DNA from: Rugamonas aquatica
GTDB lineage: Bacteria > Pseudomonadota > Gammaproteobacteria > Burkholderiales > Burkholderiaceae_D
DNA length: 64,000 nt
Reading direction: 5' to 3'
Assembly: GCF_009380215.1 (NCBI RefSeq)
Contig: NZ_WHUG01000013.1
Span: 1-64,000, forward strand
Of the stretch, positions 8,556 to 17,883 are shown one piece after another. The translations under genes were made by a program, and so were the position numbers. The notes beneath the pieces are model-generated. The model worked only from the letters and a program-made list of their open reading frames with translations, ran no database searches and was not told the origin of the DNA. Each line of letters begins with the position of its first letter. The stretch's first letter is position 1.

Positions 8556-10103
8556 TCAGCGCAGGCGGAACACGCTGACCACGCTGGCCAGGTTGGCGGC
8601 CTGCTCCTGCAGCGAACCGGCGGCGGCGGCGGCCTGTTCGACCAGCGCGGCGTTCTGCTGCGTCACCTCGTCCATCTGCACGATGGCCTTGTTGACTTCC
8701 TCGATGCCGGTGCTCTGCTCGCTGCTGGCGGCGGAGATTTCCGCCACCACGTCGCTGACGCGGCGCACGCTGGACACCACCTCGGCCATCGTGCTGCCGG
8801 CCTGCTGCACCAGCGCCGTGCCGCTGTCGACCTGCACCACCGAATCGTCGATCAAGCCCTTGATTTCCTTGGCCGCCGCCGCCGAGCGCTGGGCCAGGTT
8901 GCGCACTTCGGAAGCGACCACGGCGAAACCGCGCCCCTGCTCGCCGGCGCGCGCCGCCTCGACCGCCGCGTTCAGCGCCAGGATATTGGTCTGGAAAGCG
9001 ATGCCGTCGATCACGCTGATGATATCGACAATCTTGCGCGACGACGCGCTGATCGATTCCATGGTGGCGATCACCTCGCCCACCACCTTGCCGCCGTCGG
9101 CCGCCGTGCTGGAGGCCGATTGCGCCAGCTGGTTGGCCTGGCGCGCGTTGTCGGCGTTCTGCTTGACGGTCGAGGTCAACTCTTCCATCGCCGACGCGGT
9201 TTGCTCCAGCGAGCTGGCCTGGCCCTCGGTGCGGGCCGACAGGTCCAGGTTGCCGCTGGCGATTTCCGCCGACGCCGTGGCGATGGTGTCGGTGCCGCCG
9301 CGCACTTCGCCGACCACCCGCAGCAGGCTGTCGTTCATGGCCTTGAGCGAGTGCATCAGCTGGCCCGTTTCATCCTTGCCGTGGCTGACGATGTGGGCCG
9401 TCAGATCGCCCTCGGCCACGCGGCGCGCCACGCCCACCGCTTCTTCCAGCGGCCCGGCGACGATGCGCGCCACCACCGTCGCCAGCACCATGCTGAGCAC
9501 GATCAGCACGATCAGCGTGCCGATAATCATCTTGCGCGACAGCGAGAAGATATCGCTCGCGGACTGGTCGGCAGCGGCGCTGCCGTCATCGTTGATCTTG
9601 ACCAGCGCATCGAGCTGCTCGTTGGCCTGCCGGAACAGCTTGTTGGAAGCGCCGCGGAACAGCGTGCGCGCATCGTCCTTCTTGCCTTCGCGCGACAGCG
9701 CGGCCAGCTTGCTGCTGCTGGCCAGATAATCGTCCAGCGATTTCTGCAGCTCGGCGTAGATGCGCTTTTCTTCCGGCTCGGAGACCAGCGTCGCATATGA
9801 CGCTTGCTGTTTGCGCAAGGTTTCCAGGCGCGTGGCCATCGACTTGTCGGTGGCCGCCATGTCCGCCTCTTCGCTGAGCAGGATGTGGGTGGCCTCGGAA
9901 ATGCGGTAGCGCGACAGCGAGGCCTGGATCTGCCCCAGGTAGCGCACCGCCGGCATCCAGTTGGTGGCGATGTCGGTCGATGCCTGGTTGACCTTGACCA
10001 GCTGGGCCAGCGAAAACACGCCCAGCAGACAGGTCAGCGCGATCACGACGCCAAACGCCACGATCAGCTTTTTGCCGATTCTCAAGTCGTAAAACCATTG
10101 CAT
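8556..10103 (-). CDS. Methyl-accepting chemotaxis protein, four-helix-bundle sensor
   Basis: A 515-residue chemoreceptor: N-terminal membrane helix (LIVAFGVVIALTCLLGVFSLA), a periplasmic four-helix bundle (roughly 30-185), a second membrane helix (IIGTLIVLIVLSMVLATVVA), a HAMP domain with VGVARRVAEGDL, and the signalling coiled coil with the highly conserved hairpin containing IDGIAFQTNILALNAAVEAA. It ends VFRLR with no CheR-tethering pentapeptide. GAGGAG lies upstream of the ATG at 10103. The ligand cannot be deduced, and there are no other chemotaxis genes in the window. Confidence 0.95.
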   Translation of the reverse strand: MQWFYDLRIGKKLIVAFGVVIALTCLLGVFSLAQLVKVNQASTDIATNWMPAVRYLGQIQASLSRYRISEATHILLSEEADMAATDKSMATRLETLRKQQASYATLVSEPEEKRIYAELQKSLDDYLASSSKLAALSREGKKDDARTLFRGASNKLFRQANEQLDALVKINDDGSAAADQSASDIFSLSRKMIIGTLIVLIVLSMVLATVVARIVAGPLEEAVGVARRVAEGDLTAHIVSHGKDETGQLMHSLKAMNDSLLRVVGEVRGGTDTIATASAEIASGNLDLSARTEGQASSLEQTASAMEELTSTVKQNADNARQANQLAQSASSTAADGGKVVGEVIATMESISASSRKIVDIISVIDGIAFQTNILALNAAVEAARAGEQGRGFAVVASEVRNLAQRSAAAAKEIKGLIDDSVVQVDSGTALVQQAGSTMAEVVSSVRRVSDVVAEISAASSEQSTGIEEVNKAIVQMDEVTQQNAALVEQAAAAAGSLQEQAANLASVVSVFRLR

Positions 10104-10147
10104 GGTATCTCCTCGGGTAATTCCTTATGGAAATATCATGATAGAAC

Positions 10148-10168
10148 GGGTGACGGTGAATGTCACCC
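10148..10168 (-). terminator. Possible terminator after the TonB receptor gene
   Basis: A perfect 7-bp stem, GGGTGAC and GTCACCC, with a 7-base loop lies between the end of the TonB receptor gene and the chemoreceptor start. Only a weak T-rich tail follows on the minus strand, so termination is not certain. Confidence 0.35.
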
Positions 10169-10194
10169 CTTCATTTCAGCTGTTGAGCAAGGGC

Positions 10195-12774
10195 TTAGAA
10201 CTTGGTGTTGAGCTTGAGCGAGGCGAAGCGCCCGCGCGGATCGGCCTGGGTAAAGTCGAAGAAGGACGTCGACGAATCCCACGACGGCCGCTTGTCGGTC
10301 AGGTTTTGCACGCCCAGCGTCAGCGTGGTGGCCGTGCCCAGCTTGCGCGACACGCTCAGGTCGTAGGTGGCGTTGGACGACACGTGCTCGCCCACGCGCG
10401 CGGCCTGCGCGGTCTGCTCGTAGCCGCTGGTGTAGTTCCAGCTCAGCGTGCTGCTCCAGCTGCCGATCTCCCAGGTGGCGTGGCTGGCGCCGCGCCAGCC
10501 CGGCAGCGAACCGTGGTAATTGTTGCCGGCGCCATTGGTCAGCGGCTCGCCTTCCGACAGCGGCGCCGCGTAGCGGAACAGGCGGCTCAGCTGCGCGCGC
10601 AGGTCCAGCTTGCCGTAGGCGGCGCTGGTGTAGCTCTGGCGCAGGTCGAAGTCGACGCCGGACACCACGCGATCGCCCTGGTTGCGGTACTGCAGGTACA
10701 GCGTGCTGATGCGGCCGTCGGCGTCGCGCACCACCTGGCCGGGACGGTTGGCGGCGATGATGGTGTCGCTGTTGTCGGTGCCGATCACGCCGCGCGTCTT
10801 GATGCGGTAGTAGTCGACGCCGATGCTGCTGGTGCTGCTCGGGGCGACCACGAAGCCGAGGTTGAGGTTGTCCGAACGCTCGGGCCGCAGCGCGGCGTTG
10901 GCGGTGGTGACATTGGTGACGCCGCGCGGCTGCTTGGGCGCGATCGGATCGCGCGGATCGACCACGGCGCCGTAGCTGACCGAATTGCTGTTGGTGATTT
11001 CCGGCAGCGACGGCGCGCGGAAGCCGCGCGACACCGTGCCGCGCAGCAGCAGGCCGGGCACGGCCTCGTAGCGCAGGCTGGCCTTGGGCGAGAAGGCGTT
11101 GCCGAAGTCGCTGTAGTGGTCGGCGCGGCCGGCCACGTTCAGGTTCAAGTTGCTGGTCAGCGGCGCGTTGGCTTCGGCAAACAGCGCCGACACATCGCGC
11201 TGGCCGTTGATGATGTTGATGGCCGGACGCAGCTCGGTGCCCGACAGCACGGCGCTCGAGGTGTTCGAGTTCATGCCTTCGCGGCGCCACTGGCCGCCCA
11301 GCGCGACGCCGAGCGGGCCGGCCGGCAGGTTCAGCACATCGCGCGCGGCGGACAAGTCCAGCGTGGTCAGCTGCGATTGCGCCGGACGCAGGGTCGACAG
11401 GCGCAGGCGGTTGCGCACCGCTTCGCTGTTCTTGCTCTGGTCGGCGAAGTTGTAGCTGCCGTCGGCCAGCACTTTTTCAAACTCGTAGCGGTTGACGAAG
11501 TTCTGCACCGTCTCTTCCAGCGTGCTGGCCGAGCGGCCCAGCGAGGCGTCCACGTCCCAGCCCGCGACCTGGCCCTTGACGCCGCCCAGCGCGCGGTAGA
11601 AGTCGACCTTGTCGGCCTTCAGGCGCGGGCCCAGGTCGAACAGCGTGGCGGTGATCGCCACCGGCGTCGTGCCCGGATTGTTCGGATGGCCGACCGGCAG
11701 CGTCGCGCCTATGGTGTCGAGCTTCTGGGTCTGGTTATTCCAGGCGCGCAGGCTGCTGCTGACCGTCAGCGGCGCGCCGAAGGTCTGGTCGGCGCGCGAG
11801 TAGCTGTACAGCAGGTCGGCATACGCCACCAGCTCCGGCGTCAGTTGCAGGCTGCCGCGCACCGACGCGTGCACCCGCTGCACCGCCGGGATCAGCGTCT
11901 TGTACTCGGCCGGATTGTAGGCCAGCACCTGGCCCTGCTTGCCGTCGCTGATCGTGCCGTACGGCGTCAGCTGCAGCGGCCCCTGCACGCCGCCCAGCAG
12001 CTTGGTGGCGTCGGTGCCGTAGTAGTTGGTCGGCACCCAAGCCAGGCTGCCGTTCTGCTGGGCGCGGAAATCGCTGCCGCGCATCCAGTCCACATCGGTC
12101 TGCTGCAGCTTGCTGCGCTGCTGGGCGTCGAGCGCGAACACCAGGCTGTAGCCGTCGTCCGCCAGCGAGCCTAAGCCGGTCTGCAGCGCCGCGCGCCTGT
12201 CGGTCTGGCCCGTGCCCTGGGTCGACTCGCCGCCCTCCACCGTCACCTCGGTGCCCTTGAATTCCTGGTACAGGATGATGTTGAGCACCCCCGCCACCGC
12301 GTCCGAACCATAGATCGACGAGGCGCCATCCTTGAGCACCTCGATGCGCTGCACCGCCGCCATCGGCAGGCTGTTCAGGTCGACAAACACTTCCTGCAAA
12401 TCCTGCGCCGTCGCATACGGGCTGACGCGCTTGCCGTTGACCAGCACCAGCGTGTTCTTCTGCCCCATGCCGCGCAGCGACACGCCGGCCGTGCCGGCCG
12501 AGAAGCTGCCGGTGTACTGCTCGTTGTAGCTGTTGCCGCTGTTGGCGGCCAGCGAGCGGATGACGTCGGCGATGCTGGTCTTGCCGCTGGCGGCGATATC
12601 CTTGGCGCTGAGCACCTCGATGGCGGCGGCGCCCTCTTTTTCGGTGACGCGGATATTCGAGCCGGTGACGATGACGCGCGCGGGATCGGCAGCGGCGGCG
12701 GCGGCCTCCTCGGCGTGGACCAGTTGCGGGAAGGCGGCGGCCAGCGCCAGGGTGATGCTGAGTGGTTTGAACAT
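10195..12774 (-). CDS. TonB-dependent outer-membrane receptor
   Basis: An 859-residue receptor with a signal peptide (MFKPLSITLALAAAFPQLVHA), a plug domain starting VIVTGSNIRVTEKEGAAAIE and containing VDLNSLPMAAVQRIEVLKDG and SIYGSDAVAGVLNI, and a beta-barrel ending in the aromatic residue Phe (SLKLNTKF). It imports a scarce nutrient across the outer membrane using the proton-motive force. AGAGGA precedes the ATG at 12774; an in-frame extension to 12918 is not needed. The next gene upstream on the same strand is a PnuC-type inner-membrane transporter, which hints at a vitamin-like ligand, but the 305-bp gap means it may have its own promoter. Confidence 0.93.
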   Translation of the reverse strand: MFKPLSITLALAAAFPQLVHAEEAAAAAADPARVIVTGSNIRVTEKEGAAAIEVLSAKDIAASGKTSIADVIRSLAANSGNSYNEQYTGSFSAGTAGVSLRGMGQKNTLVLVNGKRVSPYATAQDLQEVFVDLNSLPMAAVQRIEVLKDGASSIYGSDAVAGVLNIILYQEFKGTEVTVEGGESTQGTGQTDRRAALQTGLGSLADDGYSLVFALDAQQRSKLQQTDVDWMRGSDFRAQQNGSLAWVPTNYYGTDATKLLGGVQGPLQLTPYGTISDGKQGQVLAYNPAEYKTLIPAVQRVHASVRGSLQLTPELVAYADLLYSYSRADQTFGAPLTVSSSLRAWNNQTQKLDTIGATLPVGHPNNPGTTPVAITATLFDLGPRLKADKVDFYRALGGVKGQVAGWDVDASLGRSASTLEETVQNFVNRYEFEKVLADGSYNFADQSKNSEAVRNRLRLSTLRPAQSQLTTLDLSAARDVLNLPAGPLGVALGGQWRREGMNSNTSSAVLSGTELRPAINIINGQRDVSALFAEANAPLTSNLNLNVAGRADHYSDFGNAFSPKASLRYEAVPGLLLRGTVSRGFRAPSLPEITNSNSVSYGAVVDPRDPIAPKQPRGVTNVTTANAALRPERSDNLNLGFVVAPSSTSSIGVDYYRIKTRGVIGTDNSDTIIAANRPGQVVRDADGRISTLYLQYRNQGDRVVSGVDFDLRQSYTSAAYGKLDLRAQLSRLFRYAAPLSEGEPLTNGAGNNYHGSLPGWRGASHATWEIGSWSSTLSWNYTSGYEQTAQAARVGEHVSSNATYDLSVSRKLGTATTLTLGVQNLTDKRPSWDSSTSFFDFTQADPRGRFASLKLNTKF

Positions 12775-13079
12775 GATTCCTCTTGGTGGGTTTGGTACTG
12801 CTTTTCCGATAGAAAAAGCGTGCAAAAGCGCAGCCGCTGCCGGCCTGGTGGGCCGGACGGATTTGCTCGATGGGACTACGGGGTGTGAAAGCGGCGTTAC
12901 AGCGCGCGCCACATGCACTGCGCCATGCAGAGCATGTACAGGACGTGGCGATAGGAGGCTGAGGTGGAAACGTGGGTGCGATGCATGGCTACAGGCCGCT
13001 GATACTTGGAGCCTGAACTATAAAGACCGCCGCCGGCGAAGGGAACGAATTAAATTCTACTTGTATATGCCAATTGAAT
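12775..13079. other. Intergenic region upstream of the TonB receptor
   Basis: A 305-base gap. I looked for a TPP-type riboswitch because PnuC relatives can carry thiamine, but found neither the CTGAGA nor the pyrophosphate-sensor motifs on either strand. Only the ribosome-binding site AGAGGA near 12780 is clear. Confidence 0.4.
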
Positions 13080-13667
13080 CTAAAGCTGACTCTGCAGCGC
13101 GGGGGCTGGCGCGGCGCGCATCTGGCGCCGCCAGAAGAACCACGACACCAGCGCGTTGAGCCAGTAGGCCGCGTACAGCGCGGCGGTCAGGTGCAGGCCG
13201 CGACTGGCGTACAGCGGCACCGAGATGGTGTTGACCAGCAGCCAGAACGGCCAGGTGTCGAGGCGCCGGCCCATCAGCAGCAGCTGGGCCACGATGCTGA
13301 ACATCAGCACCGCCGAATCGATGAAGGGCGCGTAGGCGTTGGTGTAAGCCTGCAGCATCAGGCCGTAGGCGGCGGTGGCGGCCAGGCCGACGCCGACCAT
13401 CCAGCCCAGCGCGCCCAGCCTGGCGCGGCTGATCGGCAGCGCGCCGCCGTCGCCGCCGCGCACCCAGCGCAGCCAGCCGATGAAACAGGTGACGATGAAG
13501 AACAGCTGCAGCGCGACGTCGGCATACAGGTTGACGCTGTAGAACAGCGCGGCGAACATCACGCAGCCCACCACGCCCAGCCACCACGAATGCACATTGT
13601 TGCGGCCGGCCAGCACGATCGATACGGTCATGACGATGTTGGCGGCGATTTCGAGGGGAGCGGTCAA
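13080..13667 (-). CDS. pnuC: PnuC-family nicotinamide riboside / vitamin transporter
   Basis: A 195-residue inner-membrane protein with about seven hydrophobic segments. The family marks are near the N-terminus (EIAANIVMTVSIVLAGRNN, then WWLGVVGCVMFAALFY) and near the end (WLLVNTISVPLYASRGLHLTA, ALVSWFFWRR). PnuC proteins move nicotinamide riboside by facilitated diffusion; close relatives take thiamine. The best start appears to be TTG at 13667, because homologous sequence begins there; an ATG at 13631 would remove part of the first helix. It follows the M48 peptidase gene by 21 bp and precedes the TonB receptor, a possible uptake pair. Confidence 0.85.
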   Translation of the reverse strand: MTAPLEIAANIVMTVSIVLAGRNNVHSWWLGVVGCVMFAALFYSVNLYADVALQLFFIVTCFIGWLRWVRGGDGGALPISRARLGALGWMVGVGLAATAAYGLMLQAYTNAYAPFIDSAVLMFSIVAQLLLMGRRLDTWPFWLLVNTISVPLYASRGLHLTAALYAAYWLNALVSWFFWRRQMRAAPAPALQSQL

Positions 13668-13688
13668 CGGCGGGATCCAGTCAGGGGT

Positions 13689-14897
13689 TTAGTTGCGGCA
13701 GTCGGCCGGCAACACTTGGGCGGGAATGTCTTCGCTGCCGCACTGCCAGGCAACGCGCTTATTTTCGTCCAGCCTCGGCGTGAACGCAATAGCCTTGCCG
13801 CGATAGACGGGATCGGACGGCAGCACGCGCACCACGCCATTGCCCGGATCGACCGAGACTTCCTGCACCACGTGGCTGGGGTCGTCCATCGCGTAGCCGG
13901 CCTGCGCCAGCGTGGCCGGGCCGCGGCCGTTGGCGTAGAAGTAGCGCTCCACCGCCGCCGTCGCGTCCTGGCCGACGCCGACCACCTGCGCCATGCGCGC
14001 ACGCGCCGCGTAATCGTTGTAGGCCGGCAGCGCCACCGCGGCCAGCATGCCGACCAGCGCGCACACGCCGATCAGCGAACCGAGGCCGCCCACGCCCAGG
14101 CGCGGCACGCACAGCGCCAGCACATAGGCCAGGCCGTGCCGGCCCGGCTGGCTCACCTCGTTGCCCGAGGCCAGCCCCCGCACCACCGCCATGCGCTTGA
14201 CCAGCCACGGATAATCGGCCACCAGCTCGTGGAAGGACATCCAGAACCCCGACGAGGCGCGCGCCTGGGCGGCGTAGCCGGAAGCGTTCATCTGCCGCCA
14301 GCGCTTGCCGCCGGCGGCCAGCGCGGCCAGTCCGACCTGGGCGCTTTTCAAATCGTCGCAGGCGTGGAAGCCGTGGCGGTCGCAGGTGTATTCGCGGGCG
14401 CGCGCATAGGCCGCGCCCAGCAGCGGCACCAGCGACGCCGGCGCCAGCAGCGCCGACCAGCGCAGGTGGTTGCGCTTGATGTGGCCGATCTCGTGGCCGA
14501 TGTAGAAATTGATCGCGTCCGGCCGCTCTTCCAGCGCGTCGACCACGTCCGAGTACAGCACGATGATGTGATTGCCGAGAAAGCGCGTGGCGAAGGCGTT
14601 GAAAGAGCCGCCCATCTGCAGCAGATAGGCTTCCGGTTCGACCTCCAGCGCCAGCCGCCGGCAGCAGGCTTCGATGCGCAGGTGCAGGTCGGGGAATTGC
14701 TGCGGCGTGATGCGTACCGCCGTGCCGCGCAGCCAGGACACCAGCGCCGACTGGGCGAAACACCAGGAAACCACGAACAGCAGCAGGTACAGCAGCGCCA
14801 TGCCCTTGGTGCCGAGCATCAGCCCGGCCCAGATCAGCAGCGACACCACCAGCATCAGGCCGAATAGCGGTTTTTCGTTCTTATAAACCAGTTCCAC
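13689..14897 (-). CDS. M48 metallopeptidase fused to a C-terminal type IV pilin-like domain
   Basis: A 402-residue membrane protein. Two N-terminal membrane helices (residues 10-50) lead to an M48 catalytic domain with the zinc motif HEIGH at 135-139 and the third ligand Glu in AREYTCDRHG near 169. From about residue 265 a second hydrophobic segment, ending ALPAYNDYAARARMAQ, is closely similar to the N-terminal helix of type IV pilins, and the remaining 110 residues look like a pilin-type globular domain with a Cys pair (WQCGSED and ADCRN). The start is GTG at 14897 with GGGGA upstream. Its substrate is unknown. It is probably the first gene of a short unit with pnuC. Confidence 0.85.
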   Translation of the reverse strand: MELVYKNEKPLFGLMLVVSLLIWAGLMLGTKGMALLYLLLFVVSWCFAQSALVSWLRGTAVRITPQQFPDLHLRIEACCRRLALEVEPEAYLLQMGGSFNAFATRFLGNHIIVLYSDVVDALEERPDAINFYIGHEIGHIKRNHLRWSALLAPASLVPLLGAAYARAREYTCDRHGFHACDDLKSAQVGLAALAAGGKRWRQMNASGYAAQARASSGFWMSFHELVADYPWLVKRMAVVRGLASGNEVSQPGRHGLAYVLALCVPRLGVGGLGSLIGVCALVGMLAAVALPAYNDYAARARMAQVVGVGQDATAAVERYFYANGRGPATLAQAGYAMDDPSHVVQEVSVDPGNGVVRVLPSDPVYRGKAIAFTPRLDENKRVAWQCGSEDIPAQVLPADCRN

Positions 14898-14963
14898 AAC
14901 GTTCCCCGCGCAAAAGTTTCCACGCGGCTATTTTAATGGCTAGTTTAAGAAAAACATAACCAT

Positions 14964-16991
14964 TTATGATAACTTTACATCTGCATCCACCGGTAACACG
15001 GCTTGCAGCTCGGCGATATTGACCGGTTTGACCAGATGGGCCGCGAAGCCGGCCTCGCGGCTGCGCGACTTGTCGTGCTCCTGGCCATAGCCGGACAGCG
15101 CCACCAGCTTGAGTTCCGCGCCGCCGGGCAGCTGGCGCAGGTGGCAGGCCAGTTCGAAGCCGTCCATGCCGGGCAGGCCGATGTCGAGGATGGCCACCTG
15201 CGGCATGGCCCCGGCCGCGCCGGCGGCGGCCACGGCGGTGATGGCCTGGGCCGGATCGTAGGCCACCGTGGCGTGGTAGCCCAGCGCGCCCAGCAGCTCG
15301 CCCAGCGAATCGGCGGCGTCCTGGTTGTCGTCCACCACCAGCACGCGGGCGCCGGCGGCGGCCAGCGACAGCGCGGACGGGGCGGCCACCTCGGCCTCGG
15401 CCTCGGGCACCAGCGAGTCCGGCAGCGTGATGGTGAAGGTGCTGCCACGCCCTTCCCCGGCGCTGTAGGCGCTGACCTCGCCGCCATGCATCTGCACCAG
15501 GTTGCGCACCAGCGCCAGCCCGATGCCCAGCCCGCCCTTGGCGCGGTCCAGCTGGCGGTTGCCCTGCACGAACAGGTCGAAGATGTGGGGCAGCAGCGCC
15601 GGCGCGATGCCCGAGCCGTCGTCCGTCACCTGGATCTGCACGGTCTGCTGCCGGATCCGCGTGCTCAGCGTGATATGGCCGCCGGCCGGCGTGTAGCGCG
15701 CCGCGTTGCTCAGCAGGTTGGACACCACCTGCGCCAGCCGCGCCGGATCGCCATGCCAGCGCACGCCGGGCACATCGACCAGCAGGCGGTGCCGCTTTTG
15801 CTCCAGCAGCGGGCTGGCCATTTCGATCGCCCGGTTCAGCACGTCGGCCAGCTGCACGGTTTCCTTGCGCAGCTCGACCTTGCCGCTGGCGATGCGCGAC
15901 ACATCGAGCAAGTCGTCGACCAGCCGCACCAGGTGCTCGACCTGGCGCTCGATCACGGCCTGCTCCGGCGCGATGTCGGCGCCGCGCAGCTTCATCAGCT
16001 TGAGCGCGGTGACGATGGGCGCCAGCGGGTTGCGCAGCTCATGCCCCAGCATGGCCAGGAATTCATCCTTGATGCGCGAGGACAGGTTGAGGTCGACGTT
16101 GAGGCGCTCGCTTTCGGCCATCGCCTGGGCCAGCGCGCGGTCGCTCTCCAGCCGGCTCAGCGTGGCGCACACGGCGGCCGTGATCTGCTCCAGGAACTGG
16201 CGGTAGGCGTGGTCCATCGGCAGCCGCGGCGACACCTGGAACACCAGCATCAAGTCTTCGCACAATTGCAGCTCGGCGCCGCGGATGACCACCACGCCGG
16301 CGCCCGCCTCGGCCACGCCGTCCTGGGAGCCGCGCCGCAGCGCCACGCCGGCCAGGTCGCCCGGATTGCCGGCCACGCAATGGGCGATGCTGTCGAGCAC
16401 CTGCGCCTCGTCGCGGCAGTTGAGCAGGCTGCGCGCCAGCAAGTCCAGCGCGTGGCGGCGCCGTTCAGCCAGCACCTGGGCGGTGGTCTCGGTGCACACC
16501 ACCAGCACGCCGGCCACGCGGTCGGCCTCGTCGAACACCGGGGTGTAGGTGTAGCTCCAGTACACATCCTCGATGCGGCCGTTGCGCTCGATCGGCACCA
16601 GGTTGTCGGCATACCACCGCGGCTCGCCACCGTTGCGCACGCTGTCGATCTGCGGACCGATGACGGACCAGATCTCCGGCCAGCACTCGCGCCCCGCCTG
16701 CCCCAGCGCGGCCGGATGCTTGCCCTGGCCGAAGCTGGGCACATAGGCATCGTTGTAGACCTGCACCAGTTGCTCGCCCCACCACAGGAACATCGGATGG
16801 ACCGAGTGCATGACCAGGCCCACCGCCGTGCGCAGCGACGCCGGCCACGAGGCGATCGGCCCCAGCGGCGTGTACTCCCATGCGTGGCGCTGCACCAGGT
16901 CGCGCATGGGCGTGCCGGCGCCGATAAAGCGCCAGCCGGTATCGCACTCGACAGGGGACAAGGCAGAGGAAAATTGCACCGGCATAGGCAT
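14964..16991 (-). CDS. Hybrid sensor histidine kinase with C-terminal receiver
   Basis: A 675-residue soluble kinase. It has an N-terminal PAS-like sensor with the GxxxAWPASLRTAVGLVM and FLWWGEQLVQVYND blocks common in proteobacterial kinases, a GAF-like middle part, HisKA with the phospho-acceptor His in LAMLGHELRNPLAPI, a HATPase_c domain (LSNAARYTPAGG, DDGSGI, GLGIGLALV), and a receiver with VLVVDDNQDAADS and ILDIGLPGMDGFE. No membrane helix is seen. The ATG at 16991 (MPMPVQF) is preferred; an open frame continues to 17138 but would run into the divergent gene at 17101. No partner regulator is adjacent. Confidence 0.88.
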   Translation of the reverse strand: MPMPVQFSSALSPVECDTGWRFIGAGTPMRDLVQRHAWEYTPLGPIASWPASLRTAVGLVMHSVHPMFLWWGEQLVQVYNDAYVPSFGQGKHPAALGQAGRECWPEIWSVIGPQIDSVRNGGEPRWYADNLVPIERNGRIEDVYWSYTYTPVFDEADRVAGVLVVCTETTAQVLAERRRHALDLLARSLLNCRDEAQVLDSIAHCVAGNPGDLAGVALRRGSQDGVAEAGAGVVVIRGAELQLCEDLMLVFQVSPRLPMDHAYRQFLEQITAAVCATLSRLESDRALAQAMAESERLNVDLNLSSRIKDEFLAMLGHELRNPLAPIVTALKLMKLRGADIAPEQAVIERQVEHLVRLVDDLLDVSRIASGKVELRKETVQLADVLNRAIEMASPLLEQKRHRLLVDVPGVRWHGDPARLAQVVSNLLSNAARYTPAGGHITLSTRIRQQTVQIQVTDDGSGIAPALLPHIFDLFVQGNRQLDRAKGGLGIGLALVRNLVQMHGGEVSAYSAGEGRGSTFTITLPDSLVPEAEAEVAAPSALSLAAAGARVLVVDDNQDAADSLGELLGALGYHATVAYDPAQAITAVAAAGAAGAMPQVAILDIGLPGMDGFELACHLRQLPGGAELKLVALSGYGQEHDKSRSREAGFAAHLVKPVNIAELQAVLPVDADVKLS

Positions 16992-17100
16992 TCCGAATCC
17001 AGAAAGCACAAGTGTAGCAACTATACTGTACCAAGGCGCACGCTTGACATTCTCTCCACATCTGGCAAATTGTAGCCATAGATCAAGAAAGGGTTTCGCC

Positions 17101-17871
17101 ATGCAAGCGCGTTGCGTCGGTTCCGTCATGGCGTTCATCGTCGCGTCCGCATTGCCGGCGCCAGCCGCTGCCTGCCAGATGAAAATGGCTTTGGAGCAAT
17201 GGCCGCCCTACGTCTACAGCCAGCCCAACGGCCCGCCGTCCGGGCTGGACCTGGAACTGGTGCAAGCGATCTTCAAGGAGGCCGGCTGCACGCTGCAACT
17301 CTTGCCCGAACTGCCGACCGCGCGCCGCCAGCGCCAGTTCGAGCTGGGCGGGCTGGACCTGCTGCTGGCCGCCTCCGACACCGGCGAGCGCCGCAAATAC
17401 GCGCGCTTCAGCCTGCCCTACCGCCATGAATCGGTCGGCGTCTTCGTCCGCAGCGCCAACCTGGCGAACTACCGCGACGTGCGCAGCCTGGAAGCCTTGC
17501 TCAAGAGAAAGTTGTCGCTGCTGGCGCCCAAGGTGGGCTGGTATGGCCCGACCTACGCGCGCGTGCAGCCGGAGCTGCTGGCGGCCGGCCACCTGAGCAC
17601 CTTCCTCAGCTTCCAGCAGGGCTTGCGCATGCTGGACGCCGGGCGCGCCGAACTGATACTCGGCGACACCGCCGCCCTGCGCCACGAGGCCAGGGAACAG
17701 GGCGTGGCCATCGCGCCGCTGCCGTTCATGGTGTTGCGGGCGCCGGTGCACCTGATGCTCAACAAAAACAGCACCACGCAGGCCGATCTCGACCTGCTGA
17801 ACGGCGCCATCCAGCGCCTGGAGAAGCAAGGCGTGCTGGCGGAAATCCGCAGCCGCTACGGCGAATCCTAG
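17101..17871 (+). CDS. Periplasmic substrate-binding protein (SBP_bac_3 type)
   Basis: A 256-residue exported protein with a signal peptide ending PAAA followed by CQMKMALEQWPPYVY, the usual opening of type II periplasmic binding folds. It continues with GLDLELVQAIFKEAG and DLLLAASDTGERRKYARFS. The length is typical of amino-acid-type binding proteins. AAAGGG stands upstream of the ATG at 17101. No permease or ATPase gene is next to it, so it may serve a distant transporter or act as a sensor partner of the divergently transcribed hybrid kinase 109 bp away. The ligand is unknown. Confidence 0.85.
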   Translation: MQARCVGSVMAFIVASALPAPAAACQMKMALEQWPPYVYSQPNGPPSGLDLELVQAIFKEAGCTLQLLPELPTARRQRQFELGGLDLLLAASDTGERRKYARFSLPYRHESVGVFVRSANLANYRDVRSLEALLKRKLSLLAPKVGWYGPTYARVQPELLAAGHLSTFLSFQQGLRMLDAGRAELILGDTAALRHEAREQGVAIAPLPFMVLRAPVHLMLNKNSTTQADLDLLNGAIQRLEKQGVLAEIRSRYGES

Positions 17872-17883
17872 CCGGCGCCGCGC

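Noticed and set aside
12775..13079. TPP riboswitch upstream of the TonB receptor
   Set aside because: The conserved thi-box segments are absent on both strands.
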